A model generated the notes under the pieces. That model was not told the origin of the DNA. It ran no database searches and was given only the letters and a program-made list of their open reading frames with translations. The position numbers and the translations under genes were made by a program. From positions 1-60,102 of the forward strand of contig JAOTWF010000009.1 of NCBI GenBank assembly GCA_029863005.1: DNA of 60,102 nucleotides. Direction: 5' to 3'. Shown here piece after piece: positions 47,955 through 59,138 of this stretch (position 1 is its first letter; every line of letters starts with the position of its first letter). The DNA is from Gammaproteobacteria bacterium (GTDB lineage: Bacteria > Pseudomonadota > Gammaproteobacteria > Acidiferrobacterales > Sulfurifustaceae).

Positions 47955-49241
47955 GTGGCGAACGAACTTTGCTTCAGGAATCTTCATCTTGACCGGCCTT
48001 GGCGCCTTTCGGTGTACCAGGGGAGCGCTGGCTACGAGACGTGGAAAAATATTCTTAAGAACAAGACGCCACCGGAAAAAATCATCGACGAACTGAAAAA
48101 ATCGGCGTTGCGTGGCCGTGGCGGCGCGGGTTTCTCCACCGGCCTGAAATGGTCTTTCATGCCGAGGAATTCACCGGGCCAGAAGTACATTGTGTGTAAT
48201 TCTGACGAAGGTGAACCGGGCACATTCAAGGACCGCGATATTCTGCGATTCAATCCGCATTCCCTGATCGAGGGCATGGCCATCGCCGGTTACGCCATTG
48301 GCGCGACTGTCGGCTACAACTATATCCGCGGCGAATTCTGGGAGCCCTACGAGCGATTCGAGGCGGCGCTCGAGGAAGCCTATGCGGCGGGCCTGTTGGG
48401 CAAGAATATTCTGGGCTCTGGCGTGGATTTCGATCTCTACACGCACCTTGGTGCCGGGGCCTACATCTGCGGCGAGGAAACAGCGCTACTCGAGTCCATC
48501 GAGGGCAAGAAGGGCCAACCGCGCTTCAAACCACCGTTCCCGGCGAATTACGGTTTGTTCGGACGGCCCACCACTATTAATAATACCGAGACGCTGGCAT
48601 CGGTCCCGGACATCATCAGGAACGGCGCTGACTGGTTTCTCAAGATCGGCAAGCCGAATAACGGCGGGCCCAAGCTTTTTTCTGTATCGGGTCACGTCAA
48701 CAAGCCCGGCAACTATGAAATCCCGCTTGGCACGCCGTTTGCGAAACTGCTGGAAATGGCTGGCGGCGTTCGCCAGGGCCGCCACCTTAAGGCCGTGATT
48801 CCCGGCGGTTCTTCGGCCAATGTCCTGCCGGCCAGGGTCATGATGGAAGTCACCATGGATTATGACGCGCTCGCCAAGGCCGGTTCCATGCTCGGCTCGG
48901 GCGGCGTGATCGTGATGGACGACAGCACCTGTATGGTGCATGCACTGGCGCGTATCGCGCACTTCTATTATGAGGAATCCTGCGGTCAATGCACGCCATG
49001 CCGCGAAGGGACTGGCTGGATGTCGCGCGTGATCCATCGCATCGAGCAAGGACAAGGGAAACCCGAAGATCTCGACATGCTGACGGATATCGCCTCCAAC
49101 ATCGAGGGACGCACCATCTGCGCGCTCGGCGATGCCGCGGCCTGGCCGGTGAAAAGCTTCATCAAGCATTTCCGCAGCGAATTCGAGCATCACATCCAGC
49201 ATGGCCAGTGTTTGCCGGGAACGCAGGGGAGCCGCGCATGA
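47955..49241 (+). CDS. nuoF: NADH-quinone oxidoreductase subunit F
   Basis: The 428-residue protein has the NADH/FMN-binding motifs [17 protein letters not shown] and [19 protein letters not shown], and the 4Fe-4S cluster N3 motif [11 protein letters not shown]. It oxidises NADH. The start is a GTG at 47955. Its stop overlaps nuoG by 4 bases. Confidence 0.98.
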   Translation: MANELCFRNLHLDRPWRLSVYQGSAGYETWKNILKNKTPPEKIIDELKKSALRGRGGAGFSTGLKWSFMPRNSPGQKYIVCNSDEGEPGTFKDRDILRFNPHSLIEGMAIAGYAIGATVGYNYIRGEFWEPYERFEAALEEAYAAGLLGKNILGSGVDFDLYTHLGAGAYICGEETALLESIEGKKGQPRFKPPFPANYGLFGRPTTINNTETLASVPDIIRNGADWFLKIGKPNNGGPKLFSVSGHVNKPGNYEIPLGTPFAKLLEMAGGVRQGRHLKAVIPGGSSANVLPARVMMEVTMDYDALAKAGSMLGSGGVIVMDDSTCMVHALARIAHFYYEESCGQCTPCREGTGWMSRVIHRIEQGQGKPEDLDMLTDIASNIEGRTICALGDAAAWPVKSFIKHFRSEFEHHIQHGQCLPGTQGSRA

Positions 49242-51655
49242 GCGTCAGCGCGGATAAAATGAAACCCCCGATCGCGCCCGACACGGTGACGATCGAAGTC
49301 GACGGCCGCAAGTTGCAGGCGCGCAAGGGTGATATGTTGATCAAAGTGACCGACGCCGCCGGGATTTACATCCCGCGCTTCTGTTACCACCACAAGCTCT
49401 CCGTGGCAGCCAACTGCCGCATGTGCCTGGTGGACGTGGAAAAGGTGCCCAAGCCCATGCCGGCCTGTGCCACGCCGGTCATGGACGGGATGGTGGTGCA
49501 TACCCGTTCCGAAAAAGCTCGCACGGCACAGAAAGGCACTATGGAATTCCTGCTGATCAACCATCCGCTCGACTGCCCAATTTGCGACCAGGGCGGCGAG
49601 TGCGAGTTGCAGGATCTGGCGCTGGGATACGGCAAGAGCGCTTCGCGCTATACCGAAGTCAAACGTATCGTGAAGGACAGAGACATCGGTCCGCTGATCG
49701 CCACCGAAATGACGCGCTGCATCCATTGCACCCGTTGCGTGCGTTTCGGCCAGGAAATTGCCGGCGTGATGGAGTTCGGCGGCTTGGGGCGCGGCGAGCA
49801 CATGGAGATTCGCACCTTCCTCAACCGCAGCGTGGACTCCGAACTGTCCGGCAATGTTATTGATCTCTGCCCGGTGGGCGCGCTGACTTCCAAGCCCTTT
49901 CGGTATACCGCGCGCACCTGGGAGCTTACGGATCATCCTTCAATCAGTCCGCACGATTGCGTAGGCGCCAACATCACCGTGCAGACACTGCACGGACGCG
50001 TGAAGCGCGTGTTACCGCGCGACAACGAGTCCGTCAACGAATGCTGGCTGGCGGACCGTGATCGCTTTAGCTACGAGGCCCTGAACAGTGATGACCGCCT
50101 GCGCGTTCCGATGATCCGGCGCGGTACCGAATGGGAAGAAACCGACTGGCCCACGGCGCTCGAATACACCGCCGCGGGACTGCGAAAGGTGCTGGAAAGC
50201 CACGGGCCCGAAAGACTGGGCGCACTGGCCGCACCCATCTCCACGTCCGAAGAATTATATTTGCTGCAGAAATTCATGCGTGCGTTGGGCAGTGGCAATG
50301 TGGACCATCGCCTGCGCCAGATGGATTTCAGCGATGATGCGATGGCGCCGCTGTTTCCGTCGCTCGGACGACCTCTTGCCGAGTTGTCAAATCTCGATTC
50401 CGCGCTGCTGATTGGAGCCAACCCGCGCAAGGATCAGCCGCTGATCAATCTCCGGCTGCGCAAGTCTGCGCTCAAGGGTGCGAAAATATTCGCCGTCAAT
50501 CCGCTCGATTACGACTTCAGCGACAAACTTGCGGGTAAACGTGTCTGCACACCGGTCCAGATGCTGCAATCGCTGGCGGGTGTCGTGAGTGCGCTCGGCG
50601 CATTGAAAAAATCTGCATTGCCCGCAGCCTTTACCGCACTCTTCGGCAGTATCAAGCCAGAAGCGTTGGAACAGGTCATGGCTCAAGCCCTGCTTCAGGG
50701 TGAGCGCGGTTCCGTTCTGCTGGGGACGTTTGCACTCAGCCATCCACAGTCAGCCAGCTTGCGCGCCCTGGCGCAGCTCATTGCCGAGCTGTCCGGGGCC
50801 CGGTTCGGCCAGCTCGCGGAGGCCAATGCCGCAGGTGCCTGGCTTGCCGGATGTGTCCCGCACCGCGGTCCGTCAGGCATGAACGCGAAGACGGGTCGCC
50901 ATGCCCTGGATATGTTGCGCAAGCCACTCAACGCCTATCTGCTGTTTGGTATGGACCTGGAGTTCGACTGTCTGGACGGTTCTGCCGCCAACGCCATGAG
51001 CACGGCGGAATTCGTCGTCATGATGACAAGCTTCAAGCCATCGCCATATCGTACGCGCGCGGTGGAATATGCGGATGTGTGGCTGCCGCTCGCGCCTTTT
51101 ACCGAGACCGACGGCACGTTCGTCAACGCCGAAGGACGTTCGCAGTCGTTCGCGGCGGCAGCAACCCCACTGGGCGATTCGCGGCCAGGTTGGAAAATTC
51201 TGCGCATGCTGGGGCACCTGATGGGGCTGACCGGATTCGAGCAGTCGCAAATCGAGGAAGTACGGCAGGAAATGAATCAGCCGACGGTCAATACCGCTTC
51301 CTCCCCGTTTTCCCTCCCGCCGGGAGATCCCACGATGACACCCGCGGCCGGTCAGCTCATGCGTCTGGCGGAAGTGCCCATGTATGCCATCGATCCCATC
51401 GTACGACGTGCGCCTTCGCTGCAACTCACTGCGGACAATCCGCCGCCATCGGCCCGACTGAATGCCGGACAGGCCGACAAACTCGGTTTTAAGGGTGGTG
51501 AAACTGTGCAGGTTGTCATGTCGCAAGGGGCGGCGCGTCTCGATCTGGTACTGGATGAACGCGTGCCGGATGGTTGTGTATTGGTTTTCGCCGGTCTTCC
51601 GGAGACGGCCATGCTCGGTGCACACGGACCGGCGACCCTGAAGGTGGTGTCATGA
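49238..51655 (+). CDS. nuoG: NADH-quinone oxidoreductase subunit G
   Basis: The 805-residue protein has a 2Fe-2S motif ([19 protein letters not shown]), a His-ligated 4Fe-4S region ([18 protein letters not shown]), and a second 4Fe-4S motif [16 protein letters not shown] with the later DLCPVGAL, followed by a molybdopterin oxidoreductase-like region. The motif for the extra N7 cluster found in E. coli is absent (a lone C in [11 protein letters not shown]). The ATG at 49238 overlaps the nuoF stop; an upstream open frame is not real coding. Confidence 0.97.
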   Translation: MSVSADKMKPPIAPDTVTIEVDGRKLQARKGDMLIKVTDAAGIYIPRFCYHHKLSVAANCRMCLVDVEKVPKPMPACATPVMDGMVVHTRSEKARTAQKGTMEFLLINHPLDCPICDQGGECELQDLALGYGKSASRYTEVKRIVKDRDIGPLIATEMTRCIHCTRCVRFGQEIAGVMEFGGLGRGEHMEIRTFLNRSVDSELSGNVIDLCPVGALTSKPFRYTARTWELTDHPSISPHDCVGANITVQTLHGRVKRVLPRDNESVNECWLADRDRFSYEALNSDDRLRVPMIRRGTEWEETDWPTALEYTAAGLRKVLESHGPERLGALAAPISTSEELYLLQKFMRALGSGNVDHRLRQMDFSDDAMAPLFPSLGRPLAELSNLDSALLIGANPRKDQPLINLRLRKSALKGAKIFAVNPLDYDFSDKLAGKRVCTPVQMLQSLAGVVSALGALKKSALPAAFTALFGSIKPEALEQVMAQALLQGERGSVLLGTFALSHPQSASLRALAQLIAELSGARFGQLAEANAAGAWLAGCVPHRGPSGMNAKTGRHALDMLRKPLNAYLLFGMDLEFDCLDGSAANAMSTAEFVVMMTSFKPSPYRTRAVEYADVWLPLAPFTETDGTFVNAEGRSQSFAAAATPLGDSRPGWKILRMLGHLMGLTGFEQSQIEEVRQEMNQPTVNTASSPFSLPPGDPTMTPAAGQLMRLAEVPMYAIDPIVRRAPSLQLTADNPPPSARLNAGQADKLGFKGGETVQVVMSQGAARLDLVLDERVPDGCVLVFAGLPETAMLGAHGPATLKVVS

Positions 51656-52731
51656 TCCAATTCATGCTCGACATCTGGAATTTGTTTCCGGACTGGTCGC
51701 AGATAGCCATGATCAATATCGGCAAGATTGTCCTGATACTCGTACCGCTGCTGCTCTCCGTCGCGTATCTGACATATGCCGAACGCAAGATCATCGGCTA
51801 CATGCAGGTGCGCATCGGCCCGAACCGTGTCGGCCCCAAGGGTTGGCTTCAGCCCATTGCCGATGCGGGAAAACTGCTGTTCAAGGAAATCATCATCCCG
51901 ACCCAGGCCAGCCGTTACCTGTTCGTGTTCGCGCCGATATTGGCCTTTGCGCCGGCGTTGGCGGCCTGGGCGGTGATTCCCTTCACCGACAAAATGTGGC
52001 TGACGAACATCGATGCGGGTCTGCTGTATATTCTCGCACTTACGTCCATGACAGTTTATGGAGTTATCATCGCTGGCTGGGCATCGAATTCCAAATACGC
52101 CTTTCTCGGTAGTTTGCGTTCTGCGGCCCAGATCGTCGCGTATGAAATTGCGATGGGATTCGCGCTGGTGGGTGTGTTAATGGCGGCAGGCAGCCTGAAC
52201 CTGCGCGAGATCGTGTTGGCCCAGAGCGGTGGTCCGCATCAATGGTATCTCCTACCGCTGTTTCCGCTGTTCTTGGTTTATCTTATCTCCGGCGTGGCAG
52301 AAACCAACCGTTCCCCGTTCGATGTGGCCGAGGGTGAATCCGAGATAGTCGCGGGTTTCCACGTGGAATATTCCGGCATGACTTTCGCGATTTTCTTTCT
52401 GGCCGAGTATGCCAACATGATCCTGATTTCGGCCCTGTGCGCGATCATGTTCCTCGGCGGCTGGCTGTCGCCGTTCGAGGGCATCCTGCCCGCCAAAATC
52501 TTGGCCGTGCCCGTCATCGGCACCGTACTCGGCAACGGAGTGCATTGGTTGCTACTCAAAATGAGCTTCATCCTGTTCTGTTTCCTATGGTTCCGCGCGA
52601 CATTTCCACGGTATCGTTATGACCAGATCATGCGTCTCGGGTGGAAGGTGTTCATTCCGGTGACGCTGGTATGGATTGGCGTGATGGGTGGCGTCATGTT
52701 TCTCACGCCCTGGGGGTTTATCTTCCACTGA
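51652..52731 (+). CDS. nuoH: NADH-quinone oxidoreductase subunit H
   Basis: The 359-residue membrane protein contains the NuoH signature [20 protein letters not shown] and [16 protein letters not shown] (here [15 protein letters not shown]), and [21 protein letters not shown] near residue 220. It forms part of the quinone pathway and proton channel. Its ATG overlaps the nuoG stop. Confidence 0.98.
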   Translation: MIQFMLDIWNLFPDWSQIAMINIGKIVLILVPLLLSVAYLTYAERKIIGYMQVRIGPNRVGPKGWLQPIADAGKLLFKEIIIPTQASRYLFVFAPILAFAPALAAWAVIPFTDKMWLTNIDAGLLYILALTSMTVYGVIIAGWASNSKYAFLGSLRSAAQIVAYEIAMGFALVGVLMAAGSLNLREIVLAQSGGPHQWYLLPLFPLFLVYLISGVAETNRSPFDVAEGESEIVAGFHVEYSGMTFAIFFLAEYANMILISALCAIMFLGGWLSPFEGILPAKILAVPVIGTVLGNGVHWLLLKMSFILFCFLWFRATFPRYRYDQIMRLGWKVFIPVTLVWIGVMGGVMFLTPWGFIFH

Positions 52732-52749
52732 GTGGAAGAAGGGACAACC

Positions 52750-53241
52750 ATGCTGAAGACCTTCAAACGTTATCTAGATACATTCCTGCTCTATGAGCTT
52801 CTCAAGGGACTCATGGTGACTGGGCGTCATCTGTTCATGCGCAAGTTCACGGTGCAGTACCCGGAGGAGAAGACGCCGATCAGCCCGCGTTTTCGGGGCT
52901 TGCATGCGCTGCGCCGTTATCCGAACGGCGAGGAACGCTGTATCGCCTGTAAACTGTGCGAGGCGGTTTGTCCAGCGGCGGCAATTACTATCGAATCGGA
53001 AGTGCGTGCCGACGGCACGCGCCGCACCACACGTTATGATATCGATCTCTTCAAGTGCATTTATTGCGGTTTCTGCGAGGAGTCCTGTCCCGTGGATTCC
53101 ATCGTCGAAACCCGGTTTTTCGAGTTTCATTTCGAGAATCGCGGTGAGAATGTGATTCACAAGGAACAATTGCTTGCGATCGGCGACAAGTATGAAAAGC
53201 AGCTTGCTGAAGATCGTGCCATGGATGCGAAGTACCGTTAA
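52750..53241 (+). CDS. nuoI: NADH-quinone oxidoreductase subunit I
   Basis: The 163-residue protein has two 4Fe-4S motifs, [12 protein letters not shown] and [12 protein letters not shown], holding clusters N6a and N6b that relay electrons to N2. The start ATG 52750 follows AGAAGGG with a 6-base spacer; an in-frame GTG at 52732 directly after nuoH is less likely. Confidence 0.98.
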   Translation: MLKTFKRYLDTFLLYELLKGLMVTGRHLFMRKFTVQYPEEKTPISPRFRGLHALRRYPNGEERCIACKLCEAVCPAAAITIESEVRADGTRRTTRYDIDLFKCIYCGFCEESCPVDSIVETRFFEFHFENRGENVIHKEQLLAIGDKYEKQLAEDRAMDAKYR

Positions 53242-53268
53242 GCGCCACAGAGGAAAAGTACTGGAAAT

Positions 53269-53874
53269 ATGACGTTCCTGCAGGGAGTTTTCTATTTTTT
53301 TGCCACCGTGCTGGTCTTCGCCGCGGCCATGGTCATCACCGTGCGCAATCCGGTGAAGGCGGCGCTGTTCCTGGTGCTCGCGTTTGTGAGCGCCGCCTGC
53401 TTGTGGGTGCTGCTGCAGGCGGAATTTCTCGCGATCGTGCTGGTGTTGGTGTACATCGGAGCGGTCATGGTGCTGTTCCTGTTCGTGGTCATGATGCTCG
53501 ACATCAACCTCGTGCGTCTGCGCGAGGGTTTTGGCGAATATCTGCCGATCGGCGGGCTGGTGGCAGTGCTGCTGGTGCTGGAAATGGTCATCGTTCTGAG
53601 CACCGATCAATTCGGGCTGGAGCAAATGCCCGACCCAGGGGCACTTCCTGCGGATCACAGCAATACCCGGGCACTGGGACGCCTGCTCTACACGGTATAC
53701 GCCTATCCGTTTGAGATCGCGGCCGGCATTTTGCTGGTGGCCATTGTTGCGGCAATCGCGCTGACCCTGCGCCGCCGCAAAGACAGCAAATACCAGGATC
53801 CGTCGTGGCAGATTAATATCGAACCGCGCGAGCGCGTGCGTGTCGTCAAAATGCCGTCGGAAAAGAAAAGCTGA
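53269..53874 (+). CDS. nuoJ: NADH-quinone oxidoreductase subunit J
   Basis: The 201-residue membrane protein has five hydrophobic segments with [19 protein letters not shown] and [17 protein letters not shown] typical of NuoJ, and a basic C-terminal tail. It is a proton-path membrane subunit. A ribosome binding site AGAGG lies upstream. Confidence 0.95.
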   Translation: MTFLQGVFYFFATVLVFAAAMVITVRNPVKAALFLVLAFVSAACLWVLLQAEFLAIVLVLVYIGAVMVLFLFVVMMLDINLVRLREGFGEYLPIGGLVAVLLVLEMVIVLSTDQFGLEQMPDPGALPADHSNTRALGRLLYTVYAYPFEIAAGILLVAIVAAIALTLRRRKDSKYQDPSWQINIEPRERVRVVKMPSEKKS

Positions 53875-53906
53875 GTGATGACCGGACCAAAAGGGGAAGG
53901 GAAACG

Positions 53907-54212
53907 ATGATACCGTTGTCGCATTACCTGATACTCGGGGCCATCCTGTTTTCCCTTAGTGTCGTCGGCATTTTTCTCAATCGCAAGAATCTGGTCATCC
54001 TGCTGATGGCGATTGAATTGATGCTGCTCGCCGTGAACCTGAATTTCATAGCGTTTTCACATTACCTCGGCGATATCGCCGGCCAGGTTTTCGTGTTTTT
54101 CATCCTGACCGTGGCGGCGGCCGAGTCGGCCATCGGGCTGGCCATTCTGGTGGTGGTGTTCCGCAACCGCCAGACCATCAATGTCGAAGATCTGAGCAGC
54201 CTCAAGGGATAG
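53907..54212 (+). CDS. nuoK: NADH-quinone oxidoreductase subunit K
   Basis: The 101-residue protein has three membrane helices with the glutamates conserved in NuoK ([19 protein letters not shown] and [13 protein letters not shown]). It is a proton-path subunit. It precedes nuoL by 3 bases. Confidence 0.97.
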   Translation: MIPLSHYLILGAILFSLSVVGIFLNRKNLVILLMAIELMLLAVNLNFIAFSHYLGDIAGQVFVFFILTVAAAESAIGLAILVVVFRNRQTINVEDLSSLKG

Positions 54213-54215
54213 AAG

Positions 54216-56183
54216 ATGCAAGACACCGTTTCTTTTGAGCTGATCTACCTGGCGATTCCGCTGTCCTGCCTCGTGGGGGCGATATTGGCGGGTCTGTTTG
54301 GCTGGAAAATCGGACGTATCGGCGCGCATAGCGTAACGATCCTCGGTGTGGCGACTGCGTTCGCGCTGTCCGCTTTCGTGGTTCTGCCGGACGTGCTGGC
54401 AGGAAATACTTTTAACGGCCAAGTGTACACCTGGGGTGTTTCCGGCGGTATCCCGCTTGAAATCGGATTTTTGATCGACCCGTTGACAGCGCTCATGATG
54501 GTGGTCGTTACGTTTGTTTCGCTCATGGTGCATATCTACACCATCGGTTACATGCATGAAGACCCCGGTTATCAGCGCTTCTTCAGCTACATCGCGCTTT
54601 TCACCTTCTCGATGCTGATGTTGGTGATGTCGAACAATTTTCTCCAGCTATTCTTCGGCTGGGAGGCGGTGGGCCTGATGTCCTACCTGCTGATTGGCTT
54701 CTGGTACACGCGCGATTCGGCGACACACGCGCAGCTCAAGGCTTTCCTCGTCAATCGCGTCGGCGATCTGGGTTTCCTGCTCGGTATCGCGGCGATTTAC
54801 ATGACGTTCGGCACACTGGATTATGCCGCCGTGTTCGCCATCGCGCCACAAATGGCCGCGAAGACGATTCAGGTGCTGCCAGGCGTCGATTGGAGCATCG
54901 TGACGCTCATCTGTATCCTGCTGTTCATCGGCGCGATGGGAAAATCGGCACAAGCGCCGTTGCATGTGTGGTTGCCCGATTCCATGGAGGGTCCGACGCC
55001 GATCTCGGCCCTGATTCACGCGGCTACGATGGTAACAGCCGGTGTGTTCATGGTGGCGCGCATGTCGCCGCTTTATGAGCTGTCGGAAACGGCCTTGTCG
55101 GTGGTGCTTGTCATTGGGGCGATCACGGCGCTGTTCATGGCCTTCGTTGGAATAGTGCAGAACGACATCAAACGCGTCGTGGCCTATTCCACGCTGTCCC
55201 AGCTTGGCTACATGATGGTGGCGATGGGTGCGTCAGCCTACAGCGTCGGTATTTTCCACCTGATGACACATGCCTTCTTCAAGGCCTTGCTGTTCCTGGC
55301 CGCCGGCTCGGTGATTATTGCCCTGCATCACGAGCAAGACCTGCGCAAAATGGGAGGTCTCAAGCGCCGTATGCCGATAACTTTTATCACCACTTGGATC
55401 GGTGCGCTGGCACTTGCCGGAATTTTTCCTTTCGCCGGTTTCTTCTCCAAGGACATGATCATCGAAGCGGTTCATTATTCGCGTCTGCCGGGCAGCGGTT
55501 TCGCTTATTTCGCCGTGGTGTCGGGGGTTTTCGTCACCGCCTTTTACACCTTCCGCATGTTGTTCCTGACGTTCTACGGCAAGCCGCGCATGGACGAGCA
55601 TACGCTCAAGCATGTGGAGGAATCTCCCTGGGTGGTGACAATTCCACTTATCCTGCTCGCGATACCATCGTTGATCGCCGGATTCGTGTTCATCGATCCG
55701 CTGGTATTCGGTCATTTCTTTGCCGACTCTCTCAAAGTTCTGCCAGCGCATGACGTCGTGAAGGATGTCACGAACCAATTTAGCGGCCTTGGTCCTTTCA
55801 TCGCCCACGGCCTGCAATCGACGCCGTTCCTGCTCTCGGTGGCGGGCGTCGTCCTCGCCTGGATCATGTACGTCCGGTTGCCGCACCTGCCGGGCCGGGT
55901 GCGGGAAAAAGCCGGCGCTCTCTACACCCTGCTGTTACGCAAATACTTTGTCGATGAGTTTAACGAGTTTGTGTTCGCCGGCGGCGCGCGCATTATGGGC
56001 CGCCTGCTATGGAAAATCGGCGACGTGAAGCTTATTGATGGTCTTGCCGTAAACGGGACGGCGCGCGTGATCGGGTGGGTGTCCACAGTCATCCGCCACA
56101 TCCAGTCCGGTTACGTGTATCACTACGCATTTGCGATGATCTTCGGGTTGTTTCTGCTGATCACCTTCTTTCTGCATCGCTGA
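54216..56183 (+). CDS. nuoL: NADH-quinone oxidoreductase subunit L
   Basis: The 655-residue antiporter-like protein has many membrane helices, including FFGWEAVGLMSYLLIGFWY, the conserved histidine/lysine region LIHAATMVTAGVFMVARM, and the long C-terminal lateral helix region. It pumps protons. The ATG at 54216 is 3 bases after nuoK. Confidence 0.98.
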   Translation: MQDTVSFELIYLAIPLSCLVGAILAGLFGWKIGRIGAHSVTILGVATAFALSAFVVLPDVLAGNTFNGQVYTWGVSGGIPLEIGFLIDPLTALMMVVVTFVSLMVHIYTIGYMHEDPGYQRFFSYIALFTFSMLMLVMSNNFLQLFFGWEAVGLMSYLLIGFWYTRDSATHAQLKAFLVNRVGDLGFLLGIAAIYMTFGTLDYAAVFAIAPQMAAKTIQVLPGVDWSIVTLICILLFIGAMGKSAQAPLHVWLPDSMEGPTPISALIHAATMVTAGVFMVARMSPLYELSETALSVVLVIGAITALFMAFVGIVQNDIKRVVAYSTLSQLGYMMVAMGASAYSVGIFHLMTHAFFKALLFLAAGSVIIALHHEQDLRKMGGLKRRMPITFITTWIGALALAGIFPFAGFFSKDMIIEAVHYSRLPGSGFAYFAVVSGVFVTAFYTFRMLFLTFYGKPRMDEHTLKHVEESPWVVTIPLILLAIPSLIAGFVFIDPLVFGHFFADSLKVLPAHDVVKDVTNQFSGLGPFIAHGLQSTPFLLSVAGVVLAWIMYVRLPHLPGRVREKAGALYTLLLRKYFVDEFNEFVFAGGARIMGRLLWKIGDVKLIDGLAVNGTARVIGWVSTVIRHIQSGYVYHYAFAMIFGLFLLITFFLHR

Positions 56184-56185
56184 CC

Positions 56186-57664
56186 ATGTTGGCCGATAAT
56201 ATCCTCAGTGCGGTGACTTGGCTGCCAATCTTCGGTGGCATTGCCGTGCTCTTCACCGGCAGCGATCGCCATGCCGATTACGCGCGTCAACTGAGTCTCG
56301 CGATTGCCGTTTTGACCTTCCTGGTCACTTTGCCGCTGTATGCCAATTTCAACAGCGGTACGCATGCCATGCAGTTTGTCGAGGACCATGCCTGGATAGA
56401 GGCCTTCAACATCCGTTATCGCCTTGGCATCGATGGCATCTCGCTGTGGCTGATCCTGCTGACGAGCTTTAGCACCGTGCTGGTCGTCATCTCTGCTTGG
56501 AAGGTGATTGAGAAGAAGGTGGCGCAGTACCACGCCGCGTTCTTGATGATGGAAGGCCTCATGATCGGCGTGTTCAGCGCGCTTGACGGCATCCTGTTTT
56601 ATGTCTTCTGGGAGGCGATGCTGGTGCCGATGTTCATCATTATCGGCCTGTGGGGCGGGCCCAATCGTGTTTACGCCACGATCAAGTTTTTCCTTTATAC
56701 CTTCCTGGGCTCGGTGTTGATGTTGGTGGCTTTTATTTATCTTTATTCTCAGTCCAACAGTTTCGATATTCTCGTCTGGCACGAGGCCAAACTGGGGCTC
56801 ACCGCCCAAATACTTATTTTCTTCGCCTTCCTGGCGGCCTTTGCCGTGAAGGTGCCGATGTGGCCGGTGCACACTTGGCTGCCGGACGCGCATGTCGAGG
56901 CCCCCACAGGCGGGTCCGTCATTCTGGCCGCGATCATGCTGAAAATGGGCGCCTATGGATTTCTGCGCTTTTCTCTTCCTATTCTGCCGGATGCCTCACA
57001 CGAGCTGGCCTGGCTCATGATCGCACTCTCGCTCATCGCCATTGTGTACATCGGCTTGGTGGCGCTGGTGCAGGAGGACATGAAAAAGCTTATCGCCTAT
57101 TCCTCGGTCGCACACATGGGCTTCGTAACTCTCGGATTTTTCATTTTCAACACGCAGGGCATCGAGGGCGGCTTGGTGCAGATGATCTCGCATGGTTTCA
57201 TTTCCGGCGCACTGTTTCTTTGCGTTGGCGTGCTGTATGACCGTCTTCATTCGCGCATGATCAAGGACTACGGTGGCGTGGCCAATCGCATGCCGGTGTT
57301 CGCCGCCTTCATGATGCTGTTTGCCATGGCCAACGCTGGATTGCCCGGTACCTCCGGTTTCGTGGGCGAACTGCTGGTGATCCTGGGCGCGTTCCAGGTT
57401 AACGTCTGGTACGCCTTGGCGGCGGCCACCACGCTTGTATTCGGCGCGGCCTATACGTTGTGGATGTACAAGCGGGTAATTTTCGGAGCAGTCGCCAACG
57501 ATAAGGTCGCTGTGCTCATGGACGCCACCCCGCGCGAGGTCGTGTTTCTCTCGTTGCTGGCCTTGGCCGTGCTGGCAATGGGCTTGTGGCCGTACCCATT
57601 TCTTGATGCGATGCACGCGTCGGTTGAGCATCTGTTGCAACAAACCATGGTAACTAAATTGTGA
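56186..57664 (+). CDS. nuoM: NADH-quinone oxidoreductase subunit M
   Basis: The 492-residue antiporter-like membrane subunit has LVPMFIIIGLWGG, the MWPVHTWLPDAHVEAPTGGS motif and the conserved lysine and histidine pump residues. The start ATG 56186 begins LADNILSAVTWLPIFGGIAV; an upstream open frame overlaps nuoL and is not used. It follows nuoL by 2 bases. Confidence 0.98.
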   Translation: MLADNILSAVTWLPIFGGIAVLFTGSDRHADYARQLSLAIAVLTFLVTLPLYANFNSGTHAMQFVEDHAWIEAFNIRYRLGIDGISLWLILLTSFSTVLVVISAWKVIEKKVAQYHAAFLMMEGLMIGVFSALDGILFYVFWEAMLVPMFIIIGLWGGPNRVYATIKFFLYTFLGSVLMLVAFIYLYSQSNSFDILVWHEAKLGLTAQILIFFAFLAAFAVKVPMWPVHTWLPDAHVEAPTGGSVILAAIMLKMGAYGFLRFSLPILPDASHELAWLMIALSLIAIVYIGLVALVQEDMKKLIAYSSVAHMGFVTLGFFIFNTQGIEGGLVQMISHGFISGALFLCVGVLYDRLHSRMIKDYGGVANRMPVFAAFMMLFAMANAGLPGTSGFVGELLVILGAFQVNVWYALAAATTLVFGAAYTLWMYKRVIFGAVANDKVAVLMDATPREVVFLSLLALAVLAMGLWPYPFLDAMHASVEHLLQQTMVTKL

Positions 57665-57671
57665 TCTGCAA

Positions 57672-59117
57672 ATGAATTTCCTTATCCCAGACATAATGCC
57701 CGCCATGCCCGAGATATTCGTGTTCTCGATGGCCTGCGCAATCCTGGTGATAGACCTGTTCCTCTCGGACCGCCTGCGAGTGGTTTCTTATGGATTGGCG
57801 CAGGCGACGCTGGTGGGTGCTGCCCTGTTGACGTTGAAATTGCCGAGCACTACTCCGGTTTTCACCTTCAGCCACATGTTTGTCGCGGATCACCTGTCGG
57901 ATTTGTTGAAGCTGGGGACATACGTTATCACTTTCTTTGTCTTCGCCTATTCGCGCGATTATCTGCGCGATCGCGGTATATTCCGGGGCGAGTATTTCGT
58001 CCTGGGACTGTTTGGTGTGGTAGGCATGATGGTCATGGCCTCGGCGAGTCATTTCCTGACCTTGTACCTGGGCCTCGAGCTGTTGTCGCTCTCGCTTTAC
58101 GCAATGATCGCGTTCCAGCGCGATTCCGCTACGGCGACCGAAGCGGCGATGAAATATTTTGTGCTTGGGGCGATTGCGTCCGGCATGCTGCTCTATGGCA
58201 TGTCCATGCTCTATGGCGCCACGGGCAGCCTTGAAATTGCCGCGGTTTCCAAAGCGATCGGAGAGATGTCACCGGACAACATTATTCTGATTTTCGGGCT
58301 GGTATTCGTCATTGCTGGAATTGCCTTCAAGATCGGGGCCGTGCCGTTCCACATGTGGGTACCCGATGTGTACCACGGCGCGCCCACGGCCGTGGCACTG
58401 TACGTGGGGACGGCCCCGAAACTCGCGTCCTTCGCGCTGTTCCTGCGCCTGCTGGTCAGTGGGCTCGAACCGCTAGCCGGTTCCTGGCAGTCCATGCTCA
58501 TGATTATTGCTGTGCTGTCCATGGCAATCGGCAATATCATTGCCATCGCGCAGGACAACATCAAACGCATGCTGGCGTATTCCTCGATATCGCACATGGG
58601 TTTCTTCCTGCTTGGCATCCTCAGCGCTGAACCGAACGGCTACAGCTCCTCGCTCTTCTACATTCTCATCTACGCGGTGATGAGCGCCGGCGCTTTCGGC
58701 ATGATTATCTTGCTGTCGCATGCAGGTTTCGAGGCCGAGAATCTTTCGGACTTCAAGGGGCTCAACCAACGCAGCCCGTGGCATGCGCTTCTCATGATGC
58801 TGCTCATGCTCTCAATGGCTGGCGTGCCGCCAACCGTGGGCTTCTACGCCAAGCTGCTGGTGATCCAGTCGATCATCAAGGTGGGCATGGTCCCGCTGGC
58901 CGTGGTGGCGGTGCTGTTCGCTGTCATCGGGGCCTACTATTATCTGCGCGTGATCAAGCTCATGTATTTCGACGACGCCACGGAGCAGGCCCCGATCCGC
59001 GCCGGCCGGGACGTGCAGGTGCTGATCAGTGTCAACGTGCTGCTGCTCATCGGTATCATGCCGTGGGTGGGGGTCATCATGGAACTCTGTCGGCAGGCTA
59101 TCCTGACACTATCCTGA
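57672..59117 (+). CDS. nuoN: NADH-quinone oxidoreductase subunit N
   Basis: The 481-residue antiporter-like membrane subunit has FYLGLELLSLSLYAMIAF-like sequence (TLYLGLELLSLSLYAMIA), the FHMWVPDVYHGAPTAVALYV motif and MLAYSSISHMGF. It is the last Complex I gene. No hairpin terminator is recognised right after the stop. Confidence 0.98.
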   Translation: MNFLIPDIMPAMPEIFVFSMACAILVIDLFLSDRLRVVSYGLAQATLVGAALLTLKLPSTTPVFTFSHMFVADHLSDLLKLGTYVITFFVFAYSRDYLRDRGIFRGEYFVLGLFGVVGMMVMASASHFLTLYLGLELLSLSLYAMIAFQRDSATATEAAMKYFVLGAIASGMLLYGMSMLYGATGSLEIAAVSKAIGEMSPDNIILIFGLVFVIAGIAFKIGAVPFHMWVPDVYHGAPTAVALYVGTAPKLASFALFLRLLVSGLEPLAGSWQSMLMIIAVLSMAIGNIIAIAQDNIKRMLAYSSISHMGFFLLGILSAEPNGYSSSLFYILIYAVMSAGAFGMIILLSHAGFEAENLSDFKGLNQRSPWHALLMMLLMLSMAGVPPTVGFYAKLLVIQSIIKVGMVPLAVVAVLFAVIGAYYYLRVIKLMYFDDATEQAPIRAGRDVQVLISVNVLLLIGIMPWVGVIMELCRQAILTLS

Positions 59118-59138
59118 TTCATAAATATTCCGGTTAAT

